Shown: piece by piece, positions 31,227 to 40,570 of the stretch | Numbering within the stretch: position 1 is the first letter of the stretch | How the letters are laid out: each line of letters begins with the position of its first letter | Made by a program: the position numbers and the translations under genes | Assembly: GCA_016710075.1 (NCBI GenBank) | Contig: JADJLO010000016.1 | Span: 1-64,000 of the forward strand | Length of the DNA: 64,000 nucleotides | From: Acidobacteriota bacterium | GTDB taxonomy: Bacteria; Acidobacteriota; Blastocatellia; RBC074 | Direction: 5' to 3' | Notes under the pieces: generated by a model | Told to the model about the DNA's origin: nothing | Databases searched by the model: none | Seen by the model: only the letters and a program-made list of their open reading frames with translations

Positions 31227-31383
31227 GATTGCGAAACAGACGGAATAAACGAAACAAACGGAAAAATTTTCCGGACGTTCATTGGGTATGATATTTAAAA
31301 TTGACGTACAACTGGATGAGTCAGGCTAATTATCCCCTTAAAATTTTTCCGTTTGTTTCGTTTATTTCGTCTGTTTCGTAATC
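31227..31383. repeat. 9-bp-unit palindromic element, copy B
   Basis: Each arm has four 9-mer units: left 31227-31270, right 31341-31383, separated by about 70 nt. It fills the gap between the TPR gene and the O-antigen-ligase-like gene (both - strand). Its right edge overlaps the TAG stop of the TPR gene. Confidence 0.92.
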
Positions 31384-32681
31384 TATCTCATCTTGAAATC
31401 ATCGAACCAGACTTCCGGGACACGCGAGCGATCGACGGTTCGCATCCTTGGAGATCTTATCGTAATTTTGAGTCCGCGAGTATCGATTGGAATATCGATA
31501 GACAGCTTCTGTTCGGACCATTCGTTTGTGCCGGCCGGGATGCGTGTGCGTTGAGAAAATTCCGCTGGGCGCAGCGGGTCGCTAATCTCTATGAAAGGGG
31601 CTTCATCCTCAAGAAGCGGGATATTTTTCGTTTTGACGAACCAGGTCAATTCATACCTGCCGGAATGATCGACTGGGACGATGATCGAGATCTCCTGCAG
31701 CTCCTGGCTCATAGCCGCGGCAAAATTCAGGCCCAGCGAAAACGAGCCGCTGTGTTTTTCCAGATCGGTCCTTCGGGCTCTGACTTCCGGGTGCCTGCCG
31801 ATGATCCAGTCGAAACCCGATTGAGATGCGGCCAGTTCAGTGTATGTTTCGCTTAATGGCTTCTGCTCGAAGCCGGGGTTGAAGACGAGATTTCCGGGGT
31901 CGCGGCTATTGAGTCCCTCGATGATTGCCAGTTTCTCCCAGGCCTGATAGCCATCCTGAAAGCGGCCCTTGAGCTGTGATTCCCTGATCAACTGAAGTGT
32001 CAGACTGCGAAATGATGCCAGATCCGAACCGGTGAGTCGCTTCCATATCTGGAATGCCTGATCCAGTCCATCGTGATTTGAGAGAAAGCCAGCCAGATAA
32101 GCCTGCGAGACCTCGTCGGCGGGTGCAACTTTTTTGAGAAAGTCGAAATCGTTGCCGGTGGCGCCTGAGATGGCATTGAACGTAATGAGTGTCGCCCTTT
32201 CGTCCGGGCGGCCGTCCCGACCCGAGAGAATGATGGCTTCGCGCAGGTCGCTTGAGGCCAGATCGTTCCGGCCGGTTCTCAGGTAGAAATTCGCCAGCGC
32301 CCATCTTGTCTCAAAATAGGCCGGGGCAAGCTCGACTGAACGAGCCAGAGCTTTTTCGGCGGCGGGCAGATTGCCTGTGTTTTCGTATGCCCTGCCCAGT
32401 TCCAGCCAGAAACGATAATCCCGGGGTGAAAGCTGGGTGGCGCGCTGAAGCCCTGAAATCCCTTCTTCAGGACGGGGAGGTTCTGCACGATAAATAAGAT
32501 ATTTCGCACGCGCGGCCACGACTGAAGGGTCTGCCGGCGAATACTGCAGGGCAAGGTCGCGGCTGGCTCCATCCTCGCCAAAGGCCACGAGAGATGAGGC
32601 CAGAAAATCCCTGACGATGAAATTGCCGGCGGCGGTCGCTACCAGCAGCGCGATGACGAGAAGCGGCAGGCGTTTGAGCAT
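31383..32681 (-). CDS. Membrane-anchored TPR protein with C-terminal beta domain
   Basis: The 432-residue protein has an N-terminal hydrophobic anchor (LPLLVIALLVATAAGNFIV). TPR-like helix pairs occupy about 30-200, with repeats such as DYRFWLELGRAYENTGNLPAAEKALARSVELAPAYFE-type spacing. A beta-rich C-terminal region of about 160 residues has NLVFNPGFE, YELTWFVKTKN and PEVWFDDFKMR, typical of carbohydrate-binding-like folds. It sits between wzc and the O-antigen ligase gene, so a scaffolding role in polymer assembly is a reasonable inference. The order of genes suggests a wza-wzc-TPR-ligase operon. Confidence 0.75.
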   Translation of the reverse strand: MLKRLPLLVIALLVATAAGNFIVRDFLASSLVAFGEDGASRDLALQYSPADPSVVAARAKYLIYRAEPPRPEEGISGLQRATQLSPRDYRFWLELGRAYENTGNLPAAEKALARSVELAPAYFETRWALANFYLRTGRNDLASSDLREAIILSGRDGRPDERATLITFNAISGATGNDFDFLKKVAPADEVSQAYLAGFLSNHDGLDQAFQIWKRLTGSDLASFRSLTLQLIRESQLKGRFQDGYQAWEKLAIIEGLNSRDPGNLVFNPGFEQKPLSETYTELAASQSGFDWIIGRHPEVRARRTDLEKHSGSFSLGLNFAAAMSQELQEISIIVPVDHSGRYELTWFVKTKNIPLLEDEAPFIEISDPLRPAEFSQRTRIPAGTNEWSEQKLSIDIPIDTRGLKITIRSPRMRTVDRSRVPEVWFDDFKMR

Positions 32682-32684
32682 GGC

Positions 32685-34926
32685 CTAACTTTCATCATAA
32701 TTATTGCTGTTGTAATAGGAATACTTGTAGTTGTAGTAATAGGCTTCCGATTTAAGATCGACATTATTGAGCACGACACCGAAGATCTTGGCATTGACGT
32801 CCATCAGAGCCTGCTTGGCCCTGAGAACGGCTTCGCGCGGAGTCTGGTTGCTCTTGACCACTATCATGACGCCATCGACGTATGGGGAGATGATCAGGGC
32901 ATCCGTCATGAATGACCGGTGGTGGGTCGATGACGATGTGGTCGAAGCGATCCTGCAGTTCCGAGACCAGAATACGAAGTTTGATCGAGCTGAGCAGCTC
33001 AGCCGGATTCGGGGGCACAGGCCCGGCCGGGATCACGAAAAGATTGGGAATCTCGTGCTCCTGAATGATGTTATCCAGTTTGACGTCTCTTGAGAGGAAG
33101 GTTGAAAGCCCGACATCGTTCTTGACGCTGAGAATCTTGTGGCAACGGGGGCGTCGCATGTCGGCATCGAGAACGAGGACGCGCGCTCCGGTTTGAGCCA
33201 GCGAAATCGCGGTGTTTGCCACGATCGTCGTCTTGCCCTCAGCAGGATGACTGCTCGTGACAAGCATGGTCCGTGGAGCATGCTCGGCCGATGAGAGCAG
33301 CAGTGATGTTCTCAATGCCCGGTATGACTCGGCGAATGACGATATGGGTTCGTGGCCGGAGACCAGTTCGCTGCTCGAAATCGCCAGGGCGCTCGATTTT
33401 TTCCCTTTGGAAAGCATCTTCGTCTTGGCCAGACTCTGCAACGAAGGGATCGCACCGAGCGACGGCAACTGCGTTACCCGCTCGACATCCTCGGCATTGT
33501 TGATTGTGTTGTTGAGATATTCGATGAAGAAGGCCAGGCCGATGCCGAGCGCAAGACCAATCAACACGCTCAAACCGATATTGAGTACCTTGTTGGGCTT
33601 GACCGGCGCAATGGGGATTTCAGCGGCCTGAACGATGCGAATATTCGAAGGGCGGAAATCGCTTTCGACCTCGGCCTGGCGCAGCCTCTGGAGCAGATCC
33701 TCGTAGTTCTTGCGATCGGTCTCGATCCTCTGCCTCAGCAGATTGAGCTCGGTTGCCTGAATATTCTGCTGGACGGCCTCGCCCTTGGACTGGCCAAGCG
33801 CGGTTTTCAGATCTTCTTCACGCTTTCGCGTGACCTGATACTGGGTCTCTATATTTTTGACTATTTTCAGCTTGGCCTCGGTGAGCTGGGTTTCAAGCTG
33901 TTTGACCTGTTCCTGCGTCTGTTTGACCAGCGGATAGCCGGGCTGATATTTGGCGGAAAGGTTGGCGAGCTCCTGCTTCTGTTTGCCGAGTTCGCGGCTC
34001 AGGCTTTGAACCGTTGGATCGTTGAGCACCGGCGGGAGCTCATCGGCCGGAACTTCCTTGCTGCGATAAAAGATCGCTTCCGAAGCGCGTCTCTCGTTCT
34101 GAACCTCCACCAGTTGCCTGTTGAGTTCCTCCGCGCGCTGAACCGTGATGTTTCCCTTGTCGTCGAGCGAGATGATCTTGTTGCTCGTGAGAAACTGCTG
34201 GTAATCGATCTCAGATTTACGAAGTTGCGACTCTGCTTCCTGACCCCTCTTGCCCAGGAAATCCTTGGTTGTCCCGACACCCTGCAGCCGGCTCTCCATC
34301 GACCAGTTGATGTACTCCGACGCCATTGAATTGGCCACATCCGCGGCGAGCTTCGGGTTGTATGCGTCAAAAGACACAGTCACGACACGGCTCTGCCTGC
34401 CGATTGCGACTCCAAAGCGGCGCTCGAACGCATTGACCATCCTCACTTCGCGCTCATTATCGCTGAGGGCTTCATTCTCTCTCGGCTTGAATTCGTCGTT
34501 TTGAGGCAGGTTCAGCCTTTGAATGACGCGGCGAGAGAGGTCCCTGCTGTTGAGGATGTCTACCTGCGTCTGCAGATAGAGCGGATTGAAGACGTTCGCG
34601 GTTTCAACCTCCATGATGCGCTGGCCAGCCAGCACCCTCTCGGTCTCCTTGCCAATCTCTATTTTGACATCGGCCCGGTAGACCGGTCTGGTCATGACCG
34701 TGCCGATGGTTACGATGGTTACCAGAACCAGGAGTGTGGCGAGAATGACCCATTTGTGACGCTGGATGATTCGCCAGTACTCGCGAACCGAATTCTTCTC
34801 GACGTCTATGGCCGGATAACGGCTGTACATCGGGTAACCGTAACCGCCGGGCTTCCTGAGCTCCTTGCCCTGCTGTGGGACATTGGCGATTGCAGTCTGG
34901 TTTTCATCGAAACTGTTCATATTCAC
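32685..34926 (-). CDS. Wzc-type polysaccharide co-polymerase and tyrosine kinase, frameshifted
   Basis: This inner-membrane protein controls export chain length. It has a Wzz domain with two membrane segments (about 58-80 and 455-475), a long periplasmic coiled coil between them, and a cytoplasmic BY-kinase domain: Walker A HPAEGKTT (near 565), Walker A' VLVLDADMRRPR, and IVIDPPP. The frame breaks after PPPVI near 32908-32914. One added base joins it to MTDALIISPYVDGVMIVV through to 32685. The restored tail SEAYYYNYKYSYYNSNNYDES has eight tyrosines, the expected autophosphorylation cluster. As given, the tail is lost. The start could be GTG 34926 or ATG 34920; no ribosome-binding site is clear. 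Confidence 0.9.
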
Positions 34927-34930
34927 TCAC

Positions 34931-34990
34931 GCGCCCCGGAAGGGGTTTCGGATAAGATTCCGCCCCCCCTGCCGGGGCGCTTCTTCTTTT
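34931..34990. terminator. Long GC-rich hairpin between wza-type and wzc-type genes
   Basis: GCGCCCCGG (34931-34939) pairs with CCGGGGCGC (34972-34980), with secondary pairing of C and G runs in the loop. A T-rich run follows on the + strand. On the - strand, where both flanking genes are read, the hairpin is preceded by an A run and followed at once by the wzc start region. It may attenuate or set the wza/wzc expression ratio, or stop antisense transcription. Confidence 0.5.
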
Positions 34991-35028
34991 TTTTTACCTC
35001 AGGTATTGAAATAGCCGCAAAAAAGGTT

Positions 35029-36018
35029 TCAGCGCAGGATTCCCCATCCCAGAGCGCTGGCCAGACCTCCTGCGAATGCCTGAATCAATGTCTTGGTCTG
35101 CTTTGTCCGAGTCGATTCCGGGACCATGACCACGTCATAGGGTTTGAGAATGATGTCCTTGCCTGGATCTTTTTCGATCTCGAGCAGATTGACGATCTGT
35201 TCAGTGGCGGCAGTCTGGCTGGCATCGCTTGCCCGCACCAGTCGAATCTCTTTCTTTCTCGAATCCGCAGCGACTCCGCCGGCCATGGCAATGGCCTGTG
35301 ACAGCTTGATTGAATCCTTGATCGGGAACGATCCGGGTTTGTTCACATTGCCCGTGACATAGATGATCCCCGCTTCAGGCACATTGACGAAATCGCCGTC
35401 GCGGATGACTCGATTGAGATCCGGGCGTCTGACCAATTCGCGAATATCGATAATATCAAGGCTGTCTTCCGGCCTGGTATGTATCAATTGAACGATATTA
35501 CCCGCCTTGTCAGTCAAGCCTCCAGCCATGCTGATCAGATCATAGAGCCTGATCTCCCTTGTCAGCGCAACCTGTTTGGATTGATTTACCGCCCCGGCAA
35601 TGGATGCCATTCTGGCGTGGTATTCGTCTATGTAGAGAGTCACCTGAGGTTCTTTGAGGATGACGATGAATTCCTGGCGAAGCAGTTCGGTCATCTCGCG
35701 CTCGGTCAAGCCTGAAACCTTGATATCGTGATCGATGTAGGGGAGCCTGATCGTTCCCTGCTCCATCACCTTGACTTTGCGCCTGAGATCGGGCTCGCCG
35801 GCCACCTCAATCAGCAGAACATCTCCTGCACCGATGCGGTAATCGTTTCGCTTCTCGTCCGTTCGGTTTGCGGAGGTCGGTTCGCCCGCGGAAGTTGTCT
35901 GCTGCCCAAAAACAACCGTCGTTGAGGCTGTCAGAAGACTCAATAACAGGGCAACAACCAGGCCTGTATCCTTTGTTACAAACCTTGCAAAAAACATCAC
36001 TGGCTTTACAAAAAACAT
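35029..36018 (-). CDS. Polysaccharide export protein (Wza type)
   Basis: This is the outer-membrane or periplasmic channel component for polymer export. A hydrophobic signal segment (about 20-38, ending near VVFGQQ) precedes the polysaccharide-export domain (YRIGAGDVLLIEVAGEPDL to about 145). Two SLBB-like domains follow, including YVTGNVNKPGSFPIKDSIKLSQAIAMAGG-type sequence in the second. There is no lipobox cysteine. The first residues MFFVKPVMFFARFV look like a small duplication. It lies directly upstream of the wzc-type gene, the usual order of Wza/Wzc partners. Confidence 0.92.
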   Translation of the reverse strand: MFFVKPVMFFARFVTKDTGLVVALLLSLLTASTTVVFGQQTTSAGEPTSANRTDEKRNDYRIGAGDVLLIEVAGEPDLRRKVKVMEQGTIRLPYIDHDIKVSGLTEREMTELLRQEFIVILKEPQVTLYIDEYHARMASIAGAVNQSKQVALTREIRLYDLISMAGGLTDKAGNIVQLIHTRPEDSLDIIDIRELVRRPDLNRVIRDGDFVNVPEAGIIYVTGNVNKPGSFPIKDSIKLSQAIAMAGGVAADSRKKEIRLVRASDASQTAATEQIVNLLEIEKDPGKDIILKPYDVVMVPESTRTKQTKTLIQAFAGGLASALGWGILR

Positions 36019-36158
36019 AACTGCTTTGACCTGTATGCTTTGATAATTGAGCGCTTAAGCTTTATGGGGTGAGGAGATTAAAGGGCGCGCCGGAATCTGA
36101 CGGGGACGATTTGGGATCTTTATAATTGCCGGTTTCAAGCTCTGCCCCATAAAAACAT

Positions 36159-36173
36159 GATTCTGACAGAATC
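36159..36173. promoter_or_regulatory. Perfect 15-bp palindrome upstream of the export operon
   Basis: GATTCTG-A-CAGAATC is a 7-1-7 perfect palindrome about 140 nt before the wza-type start, inside a wider GCCCC/GGGGC pair (36143-36178). It could be a regulator's operator or a short mRNA hairpin. The rest of the 36019-36236 gap shows no clear promoter boxes. Confidence 0.4.
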
Positions 36174-36236
36174 GGGGCGGCAACATTCAATTAACCCGGC
36201 AGTTGGATACCTCTTTAGGACTGCCTGTTTAAAGTG

Positions 36237-36276
36237 AACCTGCGCCGGAGCCCAAACAATGGCTCCAGCGCAGGTT
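36237..36276 (-). terminator. Strong hairpin after the FecR-like gene
   Basis: AACCTGCGC-c-GGAGCC (36237-36252) pairs with GGCTCC-a-GCGCAGGTT (36261-36276) over an 8-nt loop. On the - strand only a short T-rich stretch (CACTTTAAA) follows, so it is a likely but weak intrinsic terminator or mRNA-protecting hairpin. Confidence 0.6.
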
Positions 36277-36288
36277 CTGATGAACAAC

Positions 36289-36332
36289 CAGTTGACTGGC
36301 AGTTGACTGGCAGTTGACTGGCAGTTGACTGG
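36289..36332. repeat. Four tandem 11-bp repeats abutting a stop codon
   Basis: CAGTTGACTGG is repeated four times without change (36289-36332), ending exactly at the TAA stop of the FecR-like gene (36333). The unit itself is near-palindromic (CAGT...ACTG). Confidence 0.95.
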
Positions 36333-37052
36333 TTACGGACGGAAGCCGCTGACCACTATTGAAGACGGAGTAACGTTGTCTGACTGAGCGGCAGCGATGA
36401 TGCCTGCAACGCCACCGCCGACTCCGGCGATGATGAGCGCTGCAATGGCGCCGGCGCTCAATCCCTGGGTGTTTCCAGCGGCTGAGAGACGGGCGCAACG
36501 CGGACCACCCTGGGCTCCGACTGAGACTTCACTGCCGGCGGCGACAGTCTCGACCTTGGCGCCTGAAGTGACTTTGGCGTTGCTGCGAGCTGAAGCCACG
36601 CGGGTATTTCCGCAGGTGACATCAACCGTAACGGTAGACGCCTGTTTGCCATCGGCTGAAGCGATTCCCTCGGCAGTGACGACAGAGATTGAAACTCCCT
36701 CGGGAGCGCTGACAACCGCACGACCAGAGGTCAGATTGCCACCAACATTGCCATCGTTGAACCGGACAACCATCTCGCTCTCAGGTCCAAGCTGGACGCG
36801 GCCAAGCTTGCCAAGATTAATGGTCGCACCGCTGTTGCGTGATGTCTTGATCTTGCTGTCGCTGAAAATCGTGGCACCAGAGATCGCCGAGGTCCCGTTC
36901 ATTGAAACAGAACCGGTCACTGATAACTCACCGGCCGACTTCTGCGAAGTCTGAGCGAATGCCGAGGTTGTCACCAACGAATAGAAGCTGCCTACCGTCA
37001 TCATCAATGCAACTGTTAGCATCTTCTTCATTGTGGATGTTCTACGACTCAT
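36333..37052 (-). CDS. Secreted FecR-like protein with glycine-rich C-terminal segment
   Basis: The 239-residue protein has a long signal peptide (MSRRTSTMKKMLTVALMMTV to AFAQ). A FecR-type beta region follows (about 45-130), with SDSKIKTSRNSGATINLGKLGRVQLGPESEMVV. A hydrophobic, glycine-zipper-like segment GAIAALIIAGVGGGVAGIIAA lies near the C-terminus. It lacks the N-terminal sigma-interacting part of FecR regulators, so it is more likely a structural or envelope protein. GGGAGGAACC precedes the ATG at 37052. It lies upstream of the wza-type gene on the same strand. The 290 nt before it contain a small hairpin (AACCAG/CTGGTT at 37147-37163) but no clear promoter. Confidence 0.7.
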   Translation of the reverse strand: MSRRTSTMKKMLTVALMMTVGSFYSLVTTSAFAQTSQKSAGELSVTGSVSMNGTSAISGATIFSDSKIKTSRNSGATINLGKLGRVQLGPESEMVVRFNDGNVGGNLTSGRAVVSAPEGVSISVVTAEGIASADGKQASTVTVDVTCGNTRVASARSNAKVTSGAKVETVAAGSEVSVGAQGGPRCARLSAAGNTQGLSAGAIAALIIAGVGGGVAGIIAAAQSDNVTPSSIVVSGFRP

Positions 37053-37344
37053 TATGGTTCCTCCCGTTAACAAATAGTTGATAATTTTGCCACCTGAATT
37101 TTGTCGTTCAGGCTGAAATAATTTCAGTCCCTAAAATTTCATCTAAACCAGTCATGCTGGTTAGGAACTATAGCTTAAAAAGCTTGATGAGCCGGAATTG
37201 GCCCTGATTGAAAACGAAGCTTACATTAATCAGCCGCTATTTTCAAATAGAATCAGGTATTACAGTAGAATTCTTAAAAGATATGATCCGGTGAACAACC
37301 CGGTCAAAAAACAATTTTGTTTTTAACCCAAAGACCGAATGGAG

Positions 37345-38295
37345 TCAACTGTTTCCTCGATCATGAGCTTGAACTCTTCGGTACCAGTCTATGGTCTTTT
37401 CGAGTCCCTCTTGAACAGGGACGCGAGGCTCCCAGCCGAGGACTGATTTTGCGCGGGTGATATCGGGTTTTCTGGTTTTCGGATCATCTTCGGGGAGGGG
37501 GCGGAATTCAATCGGGCTGCTGCTGCCGGTCAGCCTGATGATCAGTTCGGCAAACTGCAGAATTGTCATTTCGTTGGGGTTGCCTATATTTACCGGCTTG
37601 TTGAAAGGTACATCCATGAGGCGCCTGATGCCGTCTATCAGGTCATCGACATACTGGAAGCTTCTCGTCTGGTTCCCTTCTCCGAAGACCGTAAGGGGTT
37701 CGTTTCTCAAGGCCTGATTGATGAATGTGGGGACGACCCGACCGTCATTGACCCGGTTCCGCGGGCCATAGGTATTGAAGATTCGAACGATTCTGACATC
37801 TATGCCGTGGGTTCGATGATAGGCCATGGAGAGCGCTTCTGCGTAACGTTTGGCTTCATCATAGACGCCCCTCGGGCCAATCGGGTTGACGTTGCCCCAG
37901 TAGTCCTCGTGCTGAGGGTGAACCAGAGGATCTCCGTAGACTTCCGATGTCGAGGTGAGCAGAAAATTCGCGCCCTTGGCCTTGGCCAGTCCAAGTGCGT
38001 TATGAGTTCCCAAGGCGCCGACTTTGAGGGTCTGGATCGGGAGTTGAAGGTAATCGATCGGGCTGGCAGGGCTGGCGAAATTGAGCACCCAGTCCAGCCG
38101 GCCCTGCACGTGTATGTGATTGCTCACATCGTGATGAATGAACTCAAAATTCGGATTTGAGCGATGATGCTCGATATTTGCGATGCCGCCTGTTACCAGA
38201 TTGTCCATCGCCACGACCTGGTGTCCTTCGGACATCAGCCTGTCGGTCATATGGCTTCCGATAAAGCCTGCGCCACCTGTGATCAGAATTCTCAT
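37345..38295 (-). CDS. UDP-glucuronate decarboxylase (UXS-type SDR)
   Basis: This converts UDP-glucuronate to UDP-xylose using bound NAD+. The 316-residue extended SDR has GGAGFIGSH (7-15) for NAD+, the UXS-specific blocks LNFASPASPIDYL, TSTSEVYGDPLVHPQHEDYWGN-type sequence and NPIGPRGVYDEAKRYAE with the catalytic Y and K near 144-148, then RIFNTYGPRN. It follows the UDP-glucose dehydrogenase gene on the same strand, which supplies its substrate. A palindromic element lies between them. A 4-epimerase is a weaker alternative. Confidence 0.92.
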   Translation of the reverse strand: MRILITGGAGFIGSHMTDRLMSEGHQVVAMDNLVTGGIANIEHHRSNPNFEFIHHDVSNHIHVQGRLDWVLNFASPASPIDYLQLPIQTLKVGALGTHNALGLAKAKGANFLLTSTSEVYGDPLVHPQHEDYWGNVNPIGPRGVYDEAKRYAEALSMAYHRTHGIDVRIVRIFNTYGPRNRVNDGRVVPTFINQALRNEPLTVFGEGNQTRSFQYVDDLIDGIRRLMDVPFNKPVNIGNPNEMTILQFAELIIRLTGSSSPIEFRPLPEDDPKTRKPDITRAKSVLGWEPRVPVQEGLEKTIDWYRRVQAHDRGNS

Positions 38296-38320
38296 TTATC
38301 GCTTCATGGAAGAGAAGAAA

Positions 38321-38454
38321 GATTACGAAACAGACGAAAAAATCAATGGGAGGAATTTACTTTTTGACTTTCGATATTCATCCTTTTGAGGTTCTTGTCC
38401 TGTCAATATTTGATTTTTTTCGTCTGTTTCGTTTATTCCGTCTGTTTCGTCATC
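38321..38454. repeat. 9-bp-unit palindromic element, copy C
   Basis: The left arm has two units (38321-38345) and the right arm four (about 38413-38454), so the arms are unequal in unit number. About 65 nt lie between. It sits in the gap between the UDP-glucose dehydrogenase and UDP-glucuronate decarboxylase genes. Confidence 0.9.
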
Positions 38455-38500
38455 TTTCTTCCTTCCTCCCATAATCCTTTCATTTCATCATTCAGTGGAA

Positions 38501-39985
38501 TTAACGGCCGATGCCGCGATAGGTGAAGCCGGCGGCCTCAACAATCGCCTTGCTGAGAATATTTCGCCCGTCGATAAGAATCCGGGAATTCATCTCCTGG
38601 CCGATTTTCTCCAGGTCGAGGTGCTGGAACTCCTCCCATTCGGTGACGATGACCAGAGCGTCGCAGTCTTCCGAAAGAGCGATGATATCATCGGAATACT
38701 CCAGTTTAAGGTCGGGATTCTGGGCCTTGCAGGCCTCGTTTGCAATCGGGTCATAAGCTTTAACGCGGGCGCCCATTTCGATCAGTTGACGAGCGATTTC
38801 GAGTGCGGGTGCGTCGCGCAAATCATCGGTTTCGGGTTTGAAGGCGAGACCGAGCAACCCGATGGTTTTACCCTTGATGATCTTGAGAACCTCCTGAAGT
38901 TTTTGCACCGGGATGAGGCGTTGTTTTTTGTTCACATCGACCGCGGATTTAAGCAGGGCGGGTTCGTATCCGTATTCTCTCGCGATATCGATGAGCGCCG
39001 AGACGTCCTTGCCAAAGCATGAGCCGCCCCAGCCGACACCGGCGTTGAGAAATTTCGGCCCGATGCGGGAATCGAGGCCGAATCCTCGAACCACTTCCTT
39101 GATGTCGGCTCCGACGCGTTCGCAGATGTTGGCAATCTCGTTGGCAAAGCTGATCTTGGTGGCAAGGAATGCATTCGCCGCATATTTGATCATCTCAGCC
39201 GAAGCGAGATCGGTTGTCACCACCGGAACCGCGCTGAGCCCCGCGGGTCTTGGCGCAGACGGAGGAACGCTGAAATTCTGCTCGATGATCGGAGTGTAGA
39301 GCGCCCTCAGCCTTTCGGTAGCATAGCTGTCGGTCGCACCGATCACTATTCGATCCGGATAAAAGGTGTCGCTGATCGCCGCGCCCTCGCGCAGAAACTC
39401 GGGATTTGAAGCGACGAGGAAGAATTGATCCGGTCTCGCACCGTTGAGCTTGCGACTGATTGACCCGCCGGCGCCTCCCTGTGTCGATGTCGAGGTATTT
39501 GATGTATTTGAGGTCTGAGTAGCGGACGATTTTGCAAGTTTCTCGGTGTAAACGGGGTTTTCATTCAAACCTTCCCTGACGAGCATCTCGACCCAGTTGC
39601 CGGAACCTATCGGGACCGTGGATTTGTTGACCACAACGCGACGGCGCTCGCCATCGAGCGACCGGCCGATGGCTTGAGCCACGGCCTTAACATAGGAAAG
39701 ATCCGCCTTGCCGCTGGCCTGTGGCGGAGTGCCGACTGCAATGAATATTATTTCAGACGCCCGGACGGAGTCCGCCAGATTAGTCGAGAACCTCAGGTTG
39801 CCACGGGTAATCCCCATCTGTATCAATTGATCGAGCCCCGGCTCGTAGATGGGTGACTTCCCTTCAAGCAGCATATTGATCTTTCTCTCATCGATATCGA
39901 CACAGATGACATTTCTGCCGAGATATGAGAGACAGGTGCCGGTCACCAGACCGACATAACCCGTGCCTACCACACAAACATCCAC
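38501..39985 (-). CDS. ugd: UDP-glucose 6-dehydrogenase with a low-complexity insert
   Basis: This oxidises UDP-glucose to UDP-glucuronate with two NAD+. The 494-residue protein has VDVCVVGTGYVGLVTG at the N-terminus, GVGWGGSCFGKDVSAL with the catalytic cysteine, and the C-terminal LGLAFKPETDDLRDAPAL. Between KLAKS and LNGARPDQF it carries about 25 extra residues rich in Ser, Thr, Asn and Gly (ATQTSNTSNTSTSTQGGAGG). The GTG at 39985 is chosen because AGGAGGT lies 6 nt before it. With the following gene it forms a UDP-glucose to UDP-xylose route. Confidence 0.93.
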   Translation of the reverse strand: MDVCVVGTGYVGLVTGTCLSYLGRNVICVDIDERKINMLLEGKSPIYEPGLDQLIQMGITRGNLRFSTNLADSVRASEIIFIAVGTPPQASGKADLSYVKAVAQAIGRSLDGERRRVVVNKSTVPIGSGNWVEMLVREGLNENPVYTEKLAKSSATQTSNTSNTSTSTQGGAGGSISRKLNGARPDQFFLVASNPEFLREGAAISDTFYPDRIVIGATDSYATERLRALYTPIIEQNFSVPPSAPRPAGLSAVPVVTTDLASAEMIKYAANAFLATKISFANEIANICERVGADIKEVVRGFGLDSRIGPKFLNAGVGWGGSCFGKDVSALIDIAREYGYEPALLKSAVDVNKKQRLIPVQKLQEVLKIIKGKTIGLLGLAFKPETDDLRDAPALEIARQLIEMGARVKAYDPIANEACKAQNPDLKLEYSDDIIALSEDCDALVIVTEWEEFQHLDLEKIGQEMNSRILIDGRNILSKAIVEAAGFTYRGIGR

Positions 39986-40362
39986 TGTCTTACCTCCTGA
40001 AAATCGCAAGCGGGAATGATCGAGAACTTCCAGACTGTAGCCCTGTTGCTGCTTCAGCGGCTGGGAAATGAATATCGCACTATAACAAAACGAAAAGTGA
40101 CTGTCATCCTGATCTTAAAGAAGCTCCGTTGCGGAAAGATCATTCAATTTTACTGACTCATGTTATGCAAATAAGTATTCCTGAATCGATTTGACACGTT
40201 CTTTTGAAGACAGCGGGCAATCCCGCCTCGCGCACTTATGGACTAGTCAAATCAAGATAGAGAATATTCCGTGCGTTACATCAAGTACTGATAATGTTGG
40301 CGAATTGAATTTATAGCCTGTTTCCCTGTTTCCCTGCTTTATTGATATTTTGGAATGGTCGA
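39986..40362. other. Intergenic region upstream of ugd
   Basis: This stretch of about 375 nt carries no convincing gene. It must include the ugd promoter, but no -35/-10 pair stands out. A short direct repeat (TTTCCCTG twice, 40321-40336) lies at its end, before the 34-bp inverted repeat. Confidence 0.5.
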
Positions 40363-40478
40363 AATACGAGCGGGACCGCAGGCCTCCCGCCTGCGTCAAT
40401 TCGATTAACGCAAATCTGATTTGAATGTGCAGATATTTCAATACACGCAGGCGGGACGCCTGCGCTCCCGCTCGTATT
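40363..40478. repeat. 34-bp inverted repeat with nested palindromes
   Basis: The left arm (40363-40396) starts AATACGAGCGGGACCGCAGG; the right arm (40445-40478) is its inverted copy with two changes, and 48 nt lie between. Each arm also contains its own smaller palindrome (GCAGGC/GCCTGC), so several alternative hairpins are possible. GC content is far above that of the surrounding gap. Confidence 0.9.
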
Positions 40479-40570
40479 TTGATTCAGAATTTCTGACAAT
40501 CTACCAAAGGATGAATTCGCCAGCAGTATCAGTTGCTAAAAGAAAAACTGACGACATCCACCGGGGGAAA

